Shown: positions 10,586 to 19,380, counted from the stretch's first letter. The stretch is DNA of 64,000 nt from Xanthomonas hortorum (GCF_024339125.1 NZ_CP101417.1:3297001-3361000); one strand, 5' to 3'. Made by a program: numbers and translations. The notes: generated from the letters alone by a model not told the origin.

Positions 10586-11709
10586 TCGCGCAGCCGGTGA
10601 TCGGCATCGTCGGCATTGCCGGCGCCTACGGTCGATGGCTGGCGCAGTTTCTGCGCGTGCGCATGGGGCTGGAGGTGATCGGCTTCGATCCGGCCGAGGC
10701 CGGCGGCATGGACGAGGCGACCCTGGCGCAGCGTGCGGATGTGCTGATTTTTTCTGCGCCGATTCGCCACACCGCCGCATTGATCGAGCGCTATGTCGAA
10801 CTTGCCGGGCCGCGCGCGGCATCGCAGTTGTGGATGGATGTCACCTCGATCAAGCAGGCGCCGGTCGCTGCAATGCTCACCTCGCAGGCCGACGTCGTCG
10901 GTCTGCATCCGATGACCGCACCGCCCAAGTCACCGACCTTGAAGGGGCGGGTGATGGTGGTTTGCGAGGCGCGTCTGCAGCATTGGTCGGCGTGGGTGCA
11001 GACGCTCTACAGCGCGCTGCAGGCCGAATGCGTGTACGCCACGCCCGAGCACCACGACCGCGTGATGGCCCTGGTGCAGGCGATGGTGCACGCCACCCAT
11101 CTGGCGCAGGCCGGCACCTTGCGTGACTACGCGCCGCTGCTCGGCGAACTGCGCGCGCTGATGCCGTATCGCTCGGCCTCGTTCGAGCTGGATACTGCAG
11201 TGATCGCGCGCATTCTCTCGCTCAATCCGTCGATCTACGAAGACATCCAGTTCGGTAATCCGTACGTGGGCGAGATGCTTGATCGCCTACTGCTGCAACT
11301 ACAGGAATTGCGCGCCCTGGTCGCGCAAGGCGACGACGCGGCGCGTGCGCAGTTTCGCGGTCGATTTCTGGACGACAACGCACAGGCACTGCAACGCGAG
11401 TCGCTTGCGGCGGGCAACTACACCTACGAGCGTGTTGGCTACCTGTTGGCCGATCTCACCGAGCCGTTGACGCTGAGCGTGTATCTGCCGGAGGATCAAC
11501 CCGGCTCGCTGCGCGCGCTGCTGCATGTGTTCGAGCAGCATGGGGTGAATCTGTCGTCGATCCATTCCTCGCGCACGCCGGTGGGCGAGCTGCATTTCCG
11601 GATTGGGTTCGAGCCGAACAGCGACCGCGTTGCGTTGACGCAAGCTGCCAGCGAGATCGATCGCAGCGGGATCGGGCGGGTGCTGGAGCGTTCCGATCGC
11701 GTTGGGTAA
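10582..11709 (+). CDS. tyrA: Prephenate dehydrogenase with C-terminal ACT domain
   Basis: Converts prephenate to 4-hydroxyphenylpyruvate in tyrosine biosynthesis. Residues 6-16 form the dinucleotide-binding turn (IGIVGIAGAYG), followed by the helical dehydrogenase domain with VVGLHPMTAPP (about 105-115), and MALVQAMVHATHLAQA (about 160-175). The C-terminal 90 residues are an ACT fold (LTLSVYLPEDQPGSLRALLH, NLSSIHSSRTP), expected to bind an amino acid for feedback control. There is no chorismate mutase domain. Length 375. It overlaps pdxY by 4 bp. Confidence 0.88.
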   Translation: MIAQPVIGIVGIAGAYGRWLAQFLRVRMGLEVIGFDPAEAGGMDEATLAQRADVLIFSAPIRHTAALIERYVELAGPRAASQLWMDVTSIKQAPVAAMLTSQADVVGLHPMTAPPKSPTLKGRVMVVCEARLQHWSAWVQTLYSALQAECVYATPEHHDRVMALVQAMVHATHLAQAGTLRDYAPLLGELRALMPYRSASFELDTAVIARILSLNPSIYEDIQFGNPYVGEMLDRLLLQLQELRALVAQGDDAARAQFRGRFLDDNAQALQRESLAAGNYTYERVGYLLADLTEPLTLSVYLPEDQPGSLRALLHVFEQHGVNLSSIHSSRTPVGELHFRIGFEPNSDRVALTQAASEIDRSGIGRVLERSDRVG

Positions 11710-11879
11710 CCGTAGTGCCGGCGTGCGGTTGGTCGATGTCGATGTTGGTATCGGGCTGCCGGGATGTGAGCAGCAACCATGTGTGGTTTGACTGCAGCTG
11801 TAGGCGAGGAGTCGACGTCGCGAGTGATTGTCGCCTGGCTGATTGTCGCTTGGCGTAATGCCGCACACTCACAACATAC

Positions 11880-11928
11880 ATTTCATCCACACAGGGTGTG
11901 GATGAAATCTGCACAAGCATGTGGATAA
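11880..11928. promoter_or_regulatory. 13-bp palindrome with clustered DnaA-box-like 9-mers
   Basis: ATTTCATCCACAC (11880-11892) and its exact inverse GTGTGGATGAAAT (11896-11908) flank AGG. Each arm contains a one-mismatch DnaA box (TCATCCACA at 11883-11891, TGTGGATGA at 11897-11905), and a perfect box TGTGGATAA follows at 11920-11928. No T run follows the hairpin on either strand, so it is not a typical terminator. It lies between the convergent tyrA and the 70-residue gene. Confidence 0.55.
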
Positions 11929-11992
11929 CTGCGTGCAGCCATTGCGCTGCAACGGCTGCGGCTTGTGTGGTTAAAAAATGACCAGAGCCATC

Positions 11993-12205
11993 TCAGGACG
12001 TCGAAAGCCGCAACTCGCCACCCTGGGTGACGAAACGTTGGCCTTGCCGTTGCAGGTGGCGGCCATCGGGGAGTTCGTAACGTGGCGCAGCGTGCGCGGT
12101 CGTGCAGGATTGCTGCGCGTTGGGGGATTCGAGCTCGTCGCGGAATTCGATGATGACGTAAGACTCGCCATCTGCACCGACTGCGGGAAATTGCCGAAAA
12201 GACAT
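11993..12205 (-). CDS. Conserved-looking 70-residue protein of unknown function
   Basis: I do not recognise this protein. It has a good ribosome binding site (CGGAGG, 7 nt before the ATG at 12205) and its reading frame looks natural: a start with MSFRQFPAVGADGESYVIIE, an acidic FRDELESPN stretch and a C-terminal basic beta-like part, RYELPDGRHLQRQGQRF then VTQGGELRLSTS. It has no signal peptide or membrane segment and one cysteine. It follows the TolC-type gene by 143 bp on the same strand, so it may be the last gene of the export locus or an independent gene. Confidence 0.6.
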   Translation of the reverse strand: MSFRQFPAVGADGESYVIIEFRDELESPNAQQSCTTAHAAPRYELPDGRHLQRQGQRFVTQGGELRLSTS

Positions 12206-12348
12206 ACGCACCTCCGAAAGATTCCAAGGTCGCAGTGCGAACCGCCAGGGACCGCACGACCGGCGCCGGGCCGGTGGAGGCGAGCATGCGCAGGCACGTG
12301 TTACCCGGGCGTCATTGCGCGATGCGGAAAAGTTCGAACGACGCCGGC

Positions 12349-13752
12349 TCAACGACTCAGCTGCAACGCATCCCGATCAGCCGTCGCGGCTGCCAGTTCG
12401 GCGCGCGCAGAGGCAATGCGCGCCTGAGCATCGATCAAACGCACGCGTGCGTCGTTGGCGGTTTCTTCGCGCTGATTGACCAGGAAGAAGTCGCCCGACC
12501 CAAGCTCGAAGCGACGCCGCTCGGCCGCGGCGAGACGGTCGGCCAGGCTGCGTTCTTCGTCGGCGATCTTGGCCAGGCGCTCGGCGGCGTTGAGCGAGAT
12601 GACCACCGACTCGACCTCCACCGAGATCTGGTCGCGCAGGTAACGGCTGCGTTGATCCAGCGCTTCGATCTCGGCGCGCGCTTCGGCAACGCGGCCCTTG
12701 GCGGCACGGTTTTCCAGCGGCACGCTGAAACGGAAGCCGATGATGGCATCGGTGGGCGAGCGGTTCGGGCCGCCGACGCCGGGTTCGCCCAGATCCTTGC
12801 TGACTTCCAGGCTCACATCCAGGCGGGGTTTGAGATCGTTCTGCGCCAGCATCAGCCGCGCGGTGGCCTGATCGATGCGGGTCAGCACGGCGCGGTAGTC
12901 CGGGCGCTCCACCGGTGCGGTGATCTTGCTGGCGCCGGCAAGGCCTTCCAGTGCGGAGGTATCGGCCGGCAGGCGCTCGCTGGAGACGATCAGTGGCATG
13001 CCGGTGTCGTCGCGCAGATACAGCGACAAGGCATTGGCCGCGTTGGCGAAGTCCTGCTCCGAACGCACCACCAGCGCACGTCGGCGTACCAGGTTCTGGT
13101 CGTTTTCGGTCAGCAGGATGGTCGGCCGCGCGCCCAGCGTCACCTGCCGCGAAATCGCGTTGCGGCGTTGCTCGGCCAGTTGCAGCAGGTCGTTGTACGC
13201 GCGCAGTTTCAGGCCCGCCGCGACCCAGCTCTGGTACGCGTCCACCGCGCGTCGCTGCACGCCAATGGCCACCATTTCGGCTTCGTACTGGGCGACATTG
13301 ATGTCGGCGCTGGCAACGCTGCGCTTGGTGCGGCGCTCGTCGACCACGCGGTCGCGCAACAGCGCGTACAGCGCGCCCACTTTCACTTCGCCGCCGCGGT
13401 CGGCGTAGGACTTGTCTTCGTAGACCGGGAACGAACCACGCGAGGAGCGGTAACCACCGTAGTAATAGCCGCCGTTGTTATCGAACGGCCGCTTGACCGT
13501 GCTTTCGATCGCGCTGCCGTCGTAATACCCGGCCTCGCGCGAACGGCCGTCGATATCGAACACGGTATCGAACGCGCCATCGGCCGAGATGCCCTTGCCT
13601 TCGGCCTGACGGACCTTGGCCAGCGATTCGACAATCTGCGGCGCGGAGCGGGCCGAGGACTGCAGCACTTCGTCCAGGGTCAGCGCAGTGGTTTGGGCCG
13701 CTGCCGCGCCCGGCGCGAACGCGATCAGCAAGAAGACAAGACGGCGGATCAT
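12349..13752 (-). CDS. TolC-family outer membrane channel protein
   Basis: Outer-membrane/periplasmic channel of a three-part export system. It has a signal peptide (MIRRLVFLLIAFAPGAAAAQ, cleavage after about residue 20), then the OEP pattern LTLDEVLQSSARSAPQIVES and long alternating alpha-helical segments with two internal halves (about 40-230 and 240-460), for example VDAYQSWVAAGLKLRAYNDL and RYLRDQISVEVESVVISLNA. A Tyr/Gly-rich insert (GGYYYGGYRSSRG, about 95-108) sits where an exposed loop is expected. Length 467. Its start overlaps the HlyD-type gene by 4 bp (ATGA), so the channel is dedicated to this operon rather than a housekeeping TolC. Confidence 0.85.
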   Translation of the reverse strand: MIRRLVFLLIAFAPGAAAAQTTALTLDEVLQSSARSAPQIVESLAKVRQAEGKGISADGAFDTVFDIDGRSREAGYYDGSAIESTVKRPFDNNGGYYYGGYRSSRGSFPVYEDKSYADRGGEVKVGALYALLRDRVVDERRTKRSVASADINVAQYEAEMVAIGVQRRAVDAYQSWVAAGLKLRAYNDLLQLAEQRRNAISRQVTLGARPTILLTENDQNLVRRRALVVRSEQDFANAANALSLYLRDDTGMPLIVSSERLPADTSALEGLAGASKITAPVERPDYRAVLTRIDQATARLMLAQNDLKPRLDVSLEVSKDLGEPGVGGPNRSPTDAIIGFRFSVPLENRAAKGRVAEARAEIEALDQRSRYLRDQISVEVESVVISLNAAERLAKIADEERSLADRLAAAERRRFELGSGDFFLVNQREETANDARVRLIDAQARIASARAELAAATADRDALQLSR

Positions 13753-14834
13753 TTTTTGCCGGTCTCGTCGTCTTCGGCCTTGGACGCTGCCGGTTTGGCT
13801 TTGCCCTCATCCTGCGTCGCCGCTGCCGGGCGCCGGCCGAATTCCAGCGGGAAGTTGTTGAGCTGGCGCCACAATTCGTAGCCGACCTTCACCGTTTCGC
13901 CCTGCACCCAGCCGCGCACCTTGCCGCCCTGGCGGGCGAACTCGCGCGCCGGCCAGGCCGGCTTGCCCGGCTGCGGTTCGACCAGGATGCGGAACAAGCC
14001 ATCGGGCGCGGCGTTGGGGTCGATCGCGCGCACGCGGCCGTCGAACATGCCATGCGCCACCGACGGCCAGCCGCTGAACTGGATCGCCGGCCAGCCTTCG
14101 AACTCCAGCCGCACCGGGCGACCGGGGCGGATCAACGGCACGTCGCGGCCGTCGATGTACAGCTCGACCGCGCGCTCCACCCGCTCCGGCGCGATCACCG
14201 CCAGCACCGTGCCGGGCGAGACCATCGCGCTGCCGCTGGCGGCGTTGAGCTGCTGCACGCGGCCGTCGCGCGGCGCGCGCACCAATTGCGCGGACTGACG
14301 ATTCAACTGGATATCGATGCGGGTCAGCTTGGCGCGCGATTCGGCCAGCTTGGCGTCGGCCTCGGCGACCTTGATCTGGGTCAGCTCGAAGTCGCGGCGG
14401 CCGGCCAGCCCTTCGGCGAGCAATTGCCTGCTACGTGCCACGTCGATGCTGGCAACCGCGCGCGATTGCTGGATCGCGGCGATTTCGGCCTGCACCTGTG
14501 CACGTTCGCTGGCCAGGCGAGTGAGCAGGTCCGGATCCAGATCGCCGACGCGCGCGATCGGATCGCCGCGCGAGACATGCTGGCCGTCGTGCACATACCA
14601 ACGCTCGACCCGGCCGGGCACGAAGGCGGTGACCTGTTGCTGGCGGTCGCCCGGATCCAGCGCCACCACCTGGCCCTTGCCGCTGGCGGTCTGCACCCAC
14701 GGCGCCAGCGCCAGGATCGCGCTGGCAATGGCAATGCCGATCAGCAGCATCCACGCCAGCGCCTTGGCGATGCTGGGTGGGCGCATTGCCGCCAGGGTGG
14801 GGAAGTGCGTGTTGTGATCAGGAGCGTGCTGCAT
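13749..14834 (-). CDS. HlyD-type periplasmic adaptor (membrane fusion) protein
   Basis: Links an inner-membrane exporter to the outer-membrane channel. Residues 24-47 form the single N-terminal membrane anchor (IAKALAWMLLIGIAIASAIL and onwards). It is followed by a half lipoyl domain (VTAFVPGRVERWYVHDGQHV), a coiled-coil hairpin (about 105-175, ERAQVQAEIAAIQQSRA onward), the second lipoyl half (LVRAPRDGRVQQLNAASGSA) and a beta-barrel domain. The C-terminal 40 residues are charged and likely disordered. Length 361. Overlaps the ABC-like gene by 17 bp and the TolC gene by 4 bp, so all three are one operon. Confidence 0.86.
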   Translation of the reverse strand: MQHAPDHNTHFPTLAAMRPPSIAKALAWMLLIGIAIASAILALAPWVQTASGKGQVVALDPGDRQQQVTAFVPGRVERWYVHDGQHVSRGDPIARVGDLDPDLLTRLASERAQVQAEIAAIQQSRAVASIDVARSRQLLAEGLAGRRDFELTQIKVAEADAKLAESRAKLTRIDIQLNRQSAQLVRAPRDGRVQQLNAASGSAMVSPGTVLAVIAPERVERAVELYIDGRDVPLIRPGRPVRLEFEGWPAIQFSGWPSVAHGMFDGRVRAIDPNAAPDGLFRILVEPQPGKPAWPAREFARQGGKVRGWVQGETVKVGYELWRQLNNFPLEFGRRPAAATQDEGKAKPAASKAEDDETGKK

Positions 14835-16506
14835 CGTTCGCCTCCTGCGTCGATGCGATCAATTCGGCGCGCGTGGCAAAGCGCTGCTGCCGCTCCGGCT
14901 GCAGGTGGAACCAGCCATCCAGGGTGATGTCTTCCGGCCGGCCGGTGCACAGCAGCACCGTGGTGCCGGCCTCTTTCAGGCGACGCAAGACATCGGTCAG
15001 CCGATCGGCGGGAATCAGATCGTACAACTGCGCCAGCATCAGCACGCGCGGGCGCACCAGTAGCGCATTGGCCAGCTTCAACGCCATCACTTCGCCGATC
15101 CACAACGGGTAGCCCGATGCGGCCAGGCGCGTATCCAGACCTTGCGGGAGTGCGGCGATGCGGCCGCGCAACCCAACTGCATCGATCGCTTCCAGCATCG
15201 CTTCGGAGGTCACATCGGCCGACGCCAGCGCCAAATATTCGCGGATGGTGACCTCGACAATGGTCGGCCGGTCGAGCACCGTCACTTCCGAGCGCAGCAG
15301 ATACATGTCGAAGGTGGCCATGTCTGCGCCGCCCACCATCACCAGCCCGCGATCGGGCACTACGTGGCGCTTGAGGATCATCGCCAGCAGCCGCTCCGCA
15401 CCGCCATCGGCGATCGTCACCAGCTGCTCGCCAGCGGCCAGAGAAAAATCGAAACGTGCGCCGTCGATCACCACGCCATCCAGGCGCACCGCGCTGTTGC
15501 CGGGCGTTTTGCCACGCGCAACCACGGCGCGTTCCTGCGGGATCGCAAACAGCAGCGACAGCTCTTCCGAGCTCGCCACCAGGTCGTAAAACGCGTCCAG
15601 ATAACCACCGAGTTGCGAGATGCCGTAGAAGACCGCGCTGAGGATCAGTTCGGCCGCGACCAGCTGGCCGATCGACAGCTCGCCGCGCAGGATCAGGTTG
15701 CCGCCCAGCGCCAGCAACGCCGCGCTGGCTACCGCGTAGACCAGCAAAAACGCCACCGTCTGCGTGAAGCTGTAGCGGAAATGGCGCCGGTGCCGGTCGA
15801 CATACGCTGCAGTGACGGCTTCGGAGCGGTCCATCGCGAAATTGAGATGGCGGCTGGATTTATAGAAACCGTTCGAGCCGCCGACGCTTTCCAGCCAGCG
15901 TGCGGCCTCGTGCTTGGCATGGCTCAGATCGACCGCGGTGCGGATCGAACCGCGCGACCAGATCATCCAAATGCCGAAGATGACCAACAACAGCAATGCG
16001 TTGAAGCCGAGGAAGAACGGGTGGTAGAAACTGGTGAGTATCAGCCCGACCGCCGATTGCAGCACGATGGTGAAGGCGCCGATGGCCAGGCTTGGCACCG
16101 CTTTTTGCACCACCACCAGATCGAAGTAACGATTGAACATGTCGCCGCGGTTCTGATCGGCGAAGAACGGGTTTTGCGCATGCACCGCGCGCACCGTGAT
16201 TTCGGAGACCACGCGCGCAAACAGGCGGCGCTCGAACAGCGCCATGACCCACACCCGCATCGCGCTCAGGCCGGCCACCAGCAGCAACAGCCCCAGCAGC
16301 AGGCTCGACAGCGTCCACAGCGGTGCGGGCAGCGCGGTGTTGGCCACGCTGTTGATCAGCAACTGCACCGAGATCGGCGTGGCCAGCGACAGCAGGCTGA
16401 TCGCCACGCCATACACCATGGCCAGACGCACATACGGCATGTCCGGCCCGACGATCTCCGCCAGCCAGGCTCCCGCTTCCCGCCATCCGATCTGCTTGCC
16501 CGCCAT
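14818..16506 (-). CDS. ABC-exporter-like membrane protein with a degenerate nucleotide-binding domain
   Basis: Residues 1-330 are a type-IV ABC exporter membrane domain with about six helices (for example YGVAISLLSLATPISVQLLI, LLLGLLLLVAGLSA, LLLLVIFGIWMIW) and the coupling segment HARNPFF-like HAQNPFFADQN. Residues 340-550 have the length and order of an ABC ATPase domain, but every catalytic motif is gone: the Walker A position reads ADGGAERL (366-373, no Lys), the Q-loop VLDRP (410-414), the signature PLWIGEV (467-473), Walker B VLMLAQL (488-494, no Asp-Glu) and the His switch CTGR (520-523). I infer that it cannot hydrolyse ATP. The frame is intact and the gene is tightly coupled to its HlyD and TolC partners, which argues against a pseudogene. 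Length 562. Confidence 0.85.
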   Translation of the reverse strand: MAGKQIGWREAGAWLAEIVGPDMPYVRLAMVYGVAISLLSLATPISVQLLINSVANTALPAPLWTLSSLLLGLLLLVAGLSAMRVWVMALFERRLFARVVSEITVRAVHAQNPFFADQNRGDMFNRYFDLVVVQKAVPSLAIGAFTIVLQSAVGLILTSFYHPFFLGFNALLLLVIFGIWMIWSRGSIRTAVDLSHAKHEAARWLESVGGSNGFYKSSRHLNFAMDRSEAVTAAYVDRHRRHFRYSFTQTVAFLLVYAVASAALLALGGNLILRGELSIGQLVAAELILSAVFYGISQLGGYLDAFYDLVASSEELSLLFAIPQERAVVARGKTPGNSAVRLDGVVIDGARFDFSLAAGEQLVTIADGGAERLLAMILKRHVVPDRGLVMVGGADMATFDMYLLRSEVTVLDRPTIVEVTIREYLALASADVTSEAMLEAIDAVGLRGRIAALPQGLDTRLAASGYPLWIGEVMALKLANALLVRPRVLMLAQLYDLIPADRLTDVLRRLKEAGTTVLLCTGRPEDITLDGWFHLQPERQQRFATRAELIASTQEANDAARS

Positions 16507-16594
16507 TCGATTTCCGTTGATGAGTTCAATGAAGCATTGACGAGTTGCAGGGAACGAACAAGGCCGCAGCGCTTATTCGACGCATAGGATTTTC

Positions 16595-17494
16595 CTATGC
16601 GGCCACCGCACGCAGGAGATCGGCGATCAACCCGAAGGCCGGCGCGCGTCCTGCGCCTTGCCGCCACAACAGCCCGATCTCCCTATAGTAGCGTCCGCCT
16701 TTGATCGGCCGAACGACGACGTCGTCGCCCTCGCGGATTTCCTGGCGCACATACAGGTCTGGCAATAGTGCAAGACCCATGCCCATTCCTGCCATCTGAC
16801 GGATCGCATCCAGGCTGGTGCCTTCGTAATCGCGCAGGACGGTGGCGCCGACGTCCATGGCGATCGCGGCGATCTGTTCGGCCAGGCGGTATTCCGGCAT
16901 CAGGGTCAGCAGGTTGGCGCCGCGCAGATCGGCCGGTGTGATGAAGGCTTTGGCACGCAACGGGTGATCTGCAGCCATGGTTACGTGCAGCGGTTCGCGG
17001 AACAGCCGCTCGCTATGCAGGCCGCGCCCGGCGACCGGCAATTGCGCAAGGATCACGTCATGCAGACCGCTGGCCAGGCCTGCGGCCAGCACCGTCGGCA
17101 AGCCTTCGCGCACATGCACGCGCAGCGCCGGGTGCTCGCGGTGCAGGCGCGCGACCAGGCTCGGCATCAGGTACGCACCGAGCGTGGGCGACACGCCCAG
17201 CCGGATGGTGCCGATCAGCGTGTCGGCCGAGGTGGCACGTACTTCTTCCAGGTCTGTGATGTCGAGCAGGATGCTGCGCGCGCGGTCGAGCAGATCGCGT
17301 CCCAGCGGTGTCAGGATCGCCGGCACGCCGCGTTCGAACAGCACTGCACCGATGATGGTTTCGAAGGCGCGAATCTGCTGCGACAGCGAGGGTTGCGACA
17401 CGCCCATCTGCTCGGCGGCGCGGGTGAAGCTTCCGGTGTCGGCGAGCGCGACGAAATAACTAAGCTGGCGAATGGTGGTTCTAGGGCGGGGCAT
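16595..17494 (-). CDS. LysR-family transcriptional regulator, OxyR-like but without cysteines
   Basis: An N-terminal winged helix (TIRQLSYFVALADTGSFTRA, GVSQPSLSQQIRAFE; residues 7-45) is followed by a LysR effector domain. The effector part resembles OxyR: at 200-212 it reads PEYRLAEQIAAIA where OxyR has its redox segment with two cysteines, and it continues in the OxyR way with TSLDAIRQMAGMGMGLALLP. The whole protein has no cysteine, so peroxide sensing by disulfide is excluded. Length 299. It is on the same strand and 88 bp upstream of the ABC-like gene, making that operon its likely target. A true OxyR is expected elsewhere in the genome. Confidence 0.88.
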   Translation of the reverse strand: MPRPRTTIRQLSYFVALADTGSFTRAAEQMGVSQPSLSQQIRAFETIIGAVLFERGVPAILTPLGRDLLDRARSILLDITDLEEVRATSADTLIGTIRLGVSPTLGAYLMPSLVARLHREHPALRVHVREGLPTVLAAGLASGLHDVILAQLPVAGRGLHSERLFREPLHVTMAADHPLRAKAFITPADLRGANLLTLMPEYRLAEQIAAIAMDVGATVLRDYEGTSLDAIRQMAGMGMGLALLPDLYVRQEIREGDDVVVRPIKGGRYYREIGLLWRQGAGRAPAFGLIADLLRAVAA

Positions 17495-17610
17495 GCGTCA
17501 CTTCGTTACCGTCACAGCGTTACTTCGGGAGTGCTCGGAGCGCACCACCGGCAAGGCGCCGGTGAGCGAAACGTACCGCCATGTCACTCAGGCAACAGCG
17601 CATCCAGGCG

Positions 17611-19380
17611 TCACTGATCGATGAACTGCAGCCGCGCCAGCTCTGCATACAGGCCGCCTTCGGCAATCAATTGCGCATGCGTGCCCTGCGCAACGATGCG
17701 GCCGGCATCCATCACCACGATGCGGTCGGCCTTGAGTACGGTGGCCAGGCGATGGGCGATGACCAGCGTGGTGCGGCCTTCCATCAGCCGGTCCAGCGCC
17801 TGCTGCACGGCACGCTCGCTCTGCGCGTCCAGTGCGCTGGTGGCCTCGTCCAGCAGCAGGATCGGCGCGTCCTTGAGCAATGCACGCGCAATCGCCACAC
17901 GCTGCTGCTGGCCGCCGGACAGGCGTGCGCCGCGTTCGCCCAGTTCGCTGGCATAGCCCTGCGGCAGGGCGCGGATGAAGACATCGGCTTCGGCGGCAAC
18001 GGCAGCGGCTTCCACTTGCGCATCGCTCGCTTCCAGGCGCCCATAACGAATATTGTCGGCGGCGCTGGCGGCAAACAGCGTGGGTTGCTGCGGCACCAAG
18101 GCAATGCGTTCGCGCAGCAGCACCGGATCGGTGTCGCGCAGATCCACATCGTCGATGCGCAGCTTGCCGCTGACCGGGTCGTGGAAACGCAGTAACATCG
18201 ACAGCACCGTGCTCTTGCCGGCGCCGGAGGGCCCGACCAGCGCTACGGTTTCGCCCGGAAGGACATGCAGATCGAAGTGATCCAGGGCAGGCGCATCGGG
18301 GCGCTGCGGATAATGAAACACCACCTGATCGAAATGGATCGCGCCGCGCAGCGGCTGCGGCAATGGCTGCGGCGTGGCCGGCGCGACGATCACCGGTTGC
18401 TCGTCCAGCAATTCGCCAACGCGGCCCATGCCGCCGGCCGCGCGCTGCAACTCGTTCCAGACCTCGGCCAGCGCACCGACCGAACCACCGCCGATCAACG
18501 CGTACAACACGAATTGCCCCAGCGTGCCGGGCGTCATGCGCCCGCCGATCACATCGTGCGCACCCAGCCACAGCACCCCGACGATCGCGCCGAAGATCAG
18601 CATGATCGCCACCGCAGTGACGGTGGCCTGGGTACGGATGCGCAGCCGCGCGGTTTCGATCGCCGCCAACAAGGCCTGGCTGAAACGGTGGCTTTCGTAG
18701 CCTTCGCGCGCATGTGCCTGCACGGTGCGCACCGCGCCCAGCGTTTCGGCGGCCAGCGTGTTGGCGTCGGCCACACGGTCCTGGCTGGCGCGCGAGATCT
18801 TCTGCAGGCGGCGTGCGCCCAGCACGATCGGCAGCACTGCCAGCGGGATGCCGATCAGCGTGAACCCGGCCAGCCGCGGGCTGGTGACGAACAGCATCAC
18901 CATGCTGCCGATCACCGTCACCGAGCTGCGCAAGGCTACCGACATGGTGGTGCCGATTACCCCACGCAGCAGCTCGCTGTCGGCCGACAGGCGCGAGACC
19001 AGCTCGCCGCTGCGGCTGCGATCATGAAAGCCGGCGTCCAGCCCGATCAGATGCGCGTACAACCGGCCACGCAGATCGGCGACGACTTTTTCGCCCAGCA
19101 ACGCAACGAAGTAAAAGCGCGCGGCCGTGGCCAGTGCCAGCACCACCGCCACTGCAAACAACAGCGCGAAGGCCTGATTGATCTGCGAACCGCCGGAGAA
19201 ACCGTGGTCGATCATCTGCTTGACCGCTGCCGGCAGGCTCAGCGTGGCGGCCGAAGATACTGCCAGCGCGATCAACCAGGCGGCGAACAGGCCGCGCTGG
19301 CGTTGTACGAATGGCCACAAGGTGCGCAGGCTGCCGAGCTTCCGCAATGGGTTGGGCCTGGCGGCGGCTGGCTGGTTCAT
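17611..19380 (-). CDS. ABC exporter, fused permease and ATPase (ABCB/MsbA-like)
   Basis: A half-size exporter of 589 residues, normal for the family. The membrane domain (about 25-310) has six predicted helices; the ATPase domain is complete, with Walker A GPSGAGKST, Q-loop LVPQQPTLF, signature LSGGQQQRVAIARALL, Walker B ILLLDEATSALD and the switch IAHRL. The substrate is unknown; lipids and amphipathic drugs are usual in this family. I chose the ATG at 19380 because it overlaps the stop of the upstream YigZ gene as ATGA. It offers an intact comparison for the degenerate ABC protein about 1 kb away. Confidence 0.9.
   Translation of the reverse strand: MNQPAAARPNPLRKLGSLRTLWPFVQRQRGLFAAWLIALAVSSAATLSLPAAVKQMIDHGFSGGSQINQAFALLFAVAVVLALATAARFYFVALLGEKVVADLRGRLYAHLIGLDAGFHDRSRSGELVSRLSADSELLRGVIGTTMSVALRSSVTVIGSMVMLFVTSPRLAGFTLIGIPLAVLPIVLGARRLQKISRASQDRVADANTLAAETLGAVRTVQAHAREGYESHRFSQALLAAIETARLRIRTQATVTAVAIMLIFGAIVGVLWLGAHDVIGGRMTPGTLGQFVLYALIGGGSVGALAEVWNELQRAAGGMGRVGELLDEQPVIVAPATPQPLPQPLRGAIHFDQVVFHYPQRPDAPALDHFDLHVLPGETVALVGPSGAGKSTVLSMLLRFHDPVSGKLRIDDVDLRDTDPVLLRERIALVPQQPTLFAASAADNIRYGRLEASDAQVEAAAVAAEADVFIRALPQGYASELGERGARLSGGQQQRVAIARALLKDAPILLLDEATSALDAQSERAVQQALDRLMEGRTTLVIAHRLATVLKADRIVVMDAGRIVAQGTHAQLIAEGGLYAELARLQFIDQ

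Noticed and set aside
11880..11908. Palindrome after tyrA as a transcription terminator
   Set aside because: The stem is good, but neither strand has a following T run and the loop is only three bases; DnaA-box content is the better reading.
12235..13881. A 548-codon plus-strand frame opposite the TolC-type gene
   Set aside because: Composition and position mark it as a shadow; the minus-strand frame has a signal peptide and OEP features.
14818..16506. The ABC-like gene as a pseudogene
   Set aside because: The frame is uninterrupted over 562 codons, overlaps coupled partners and the degenerate region keeps ABC-domain length; loss of function of ATPase motifs is better explained as changed role.
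17530..17575. CACCGG...CCGGTG hairpin between the LysR and ABC exporter genes as a terminator
   Set aside because: No T tract follows on either strand and the stem is short; not enough to support a call.
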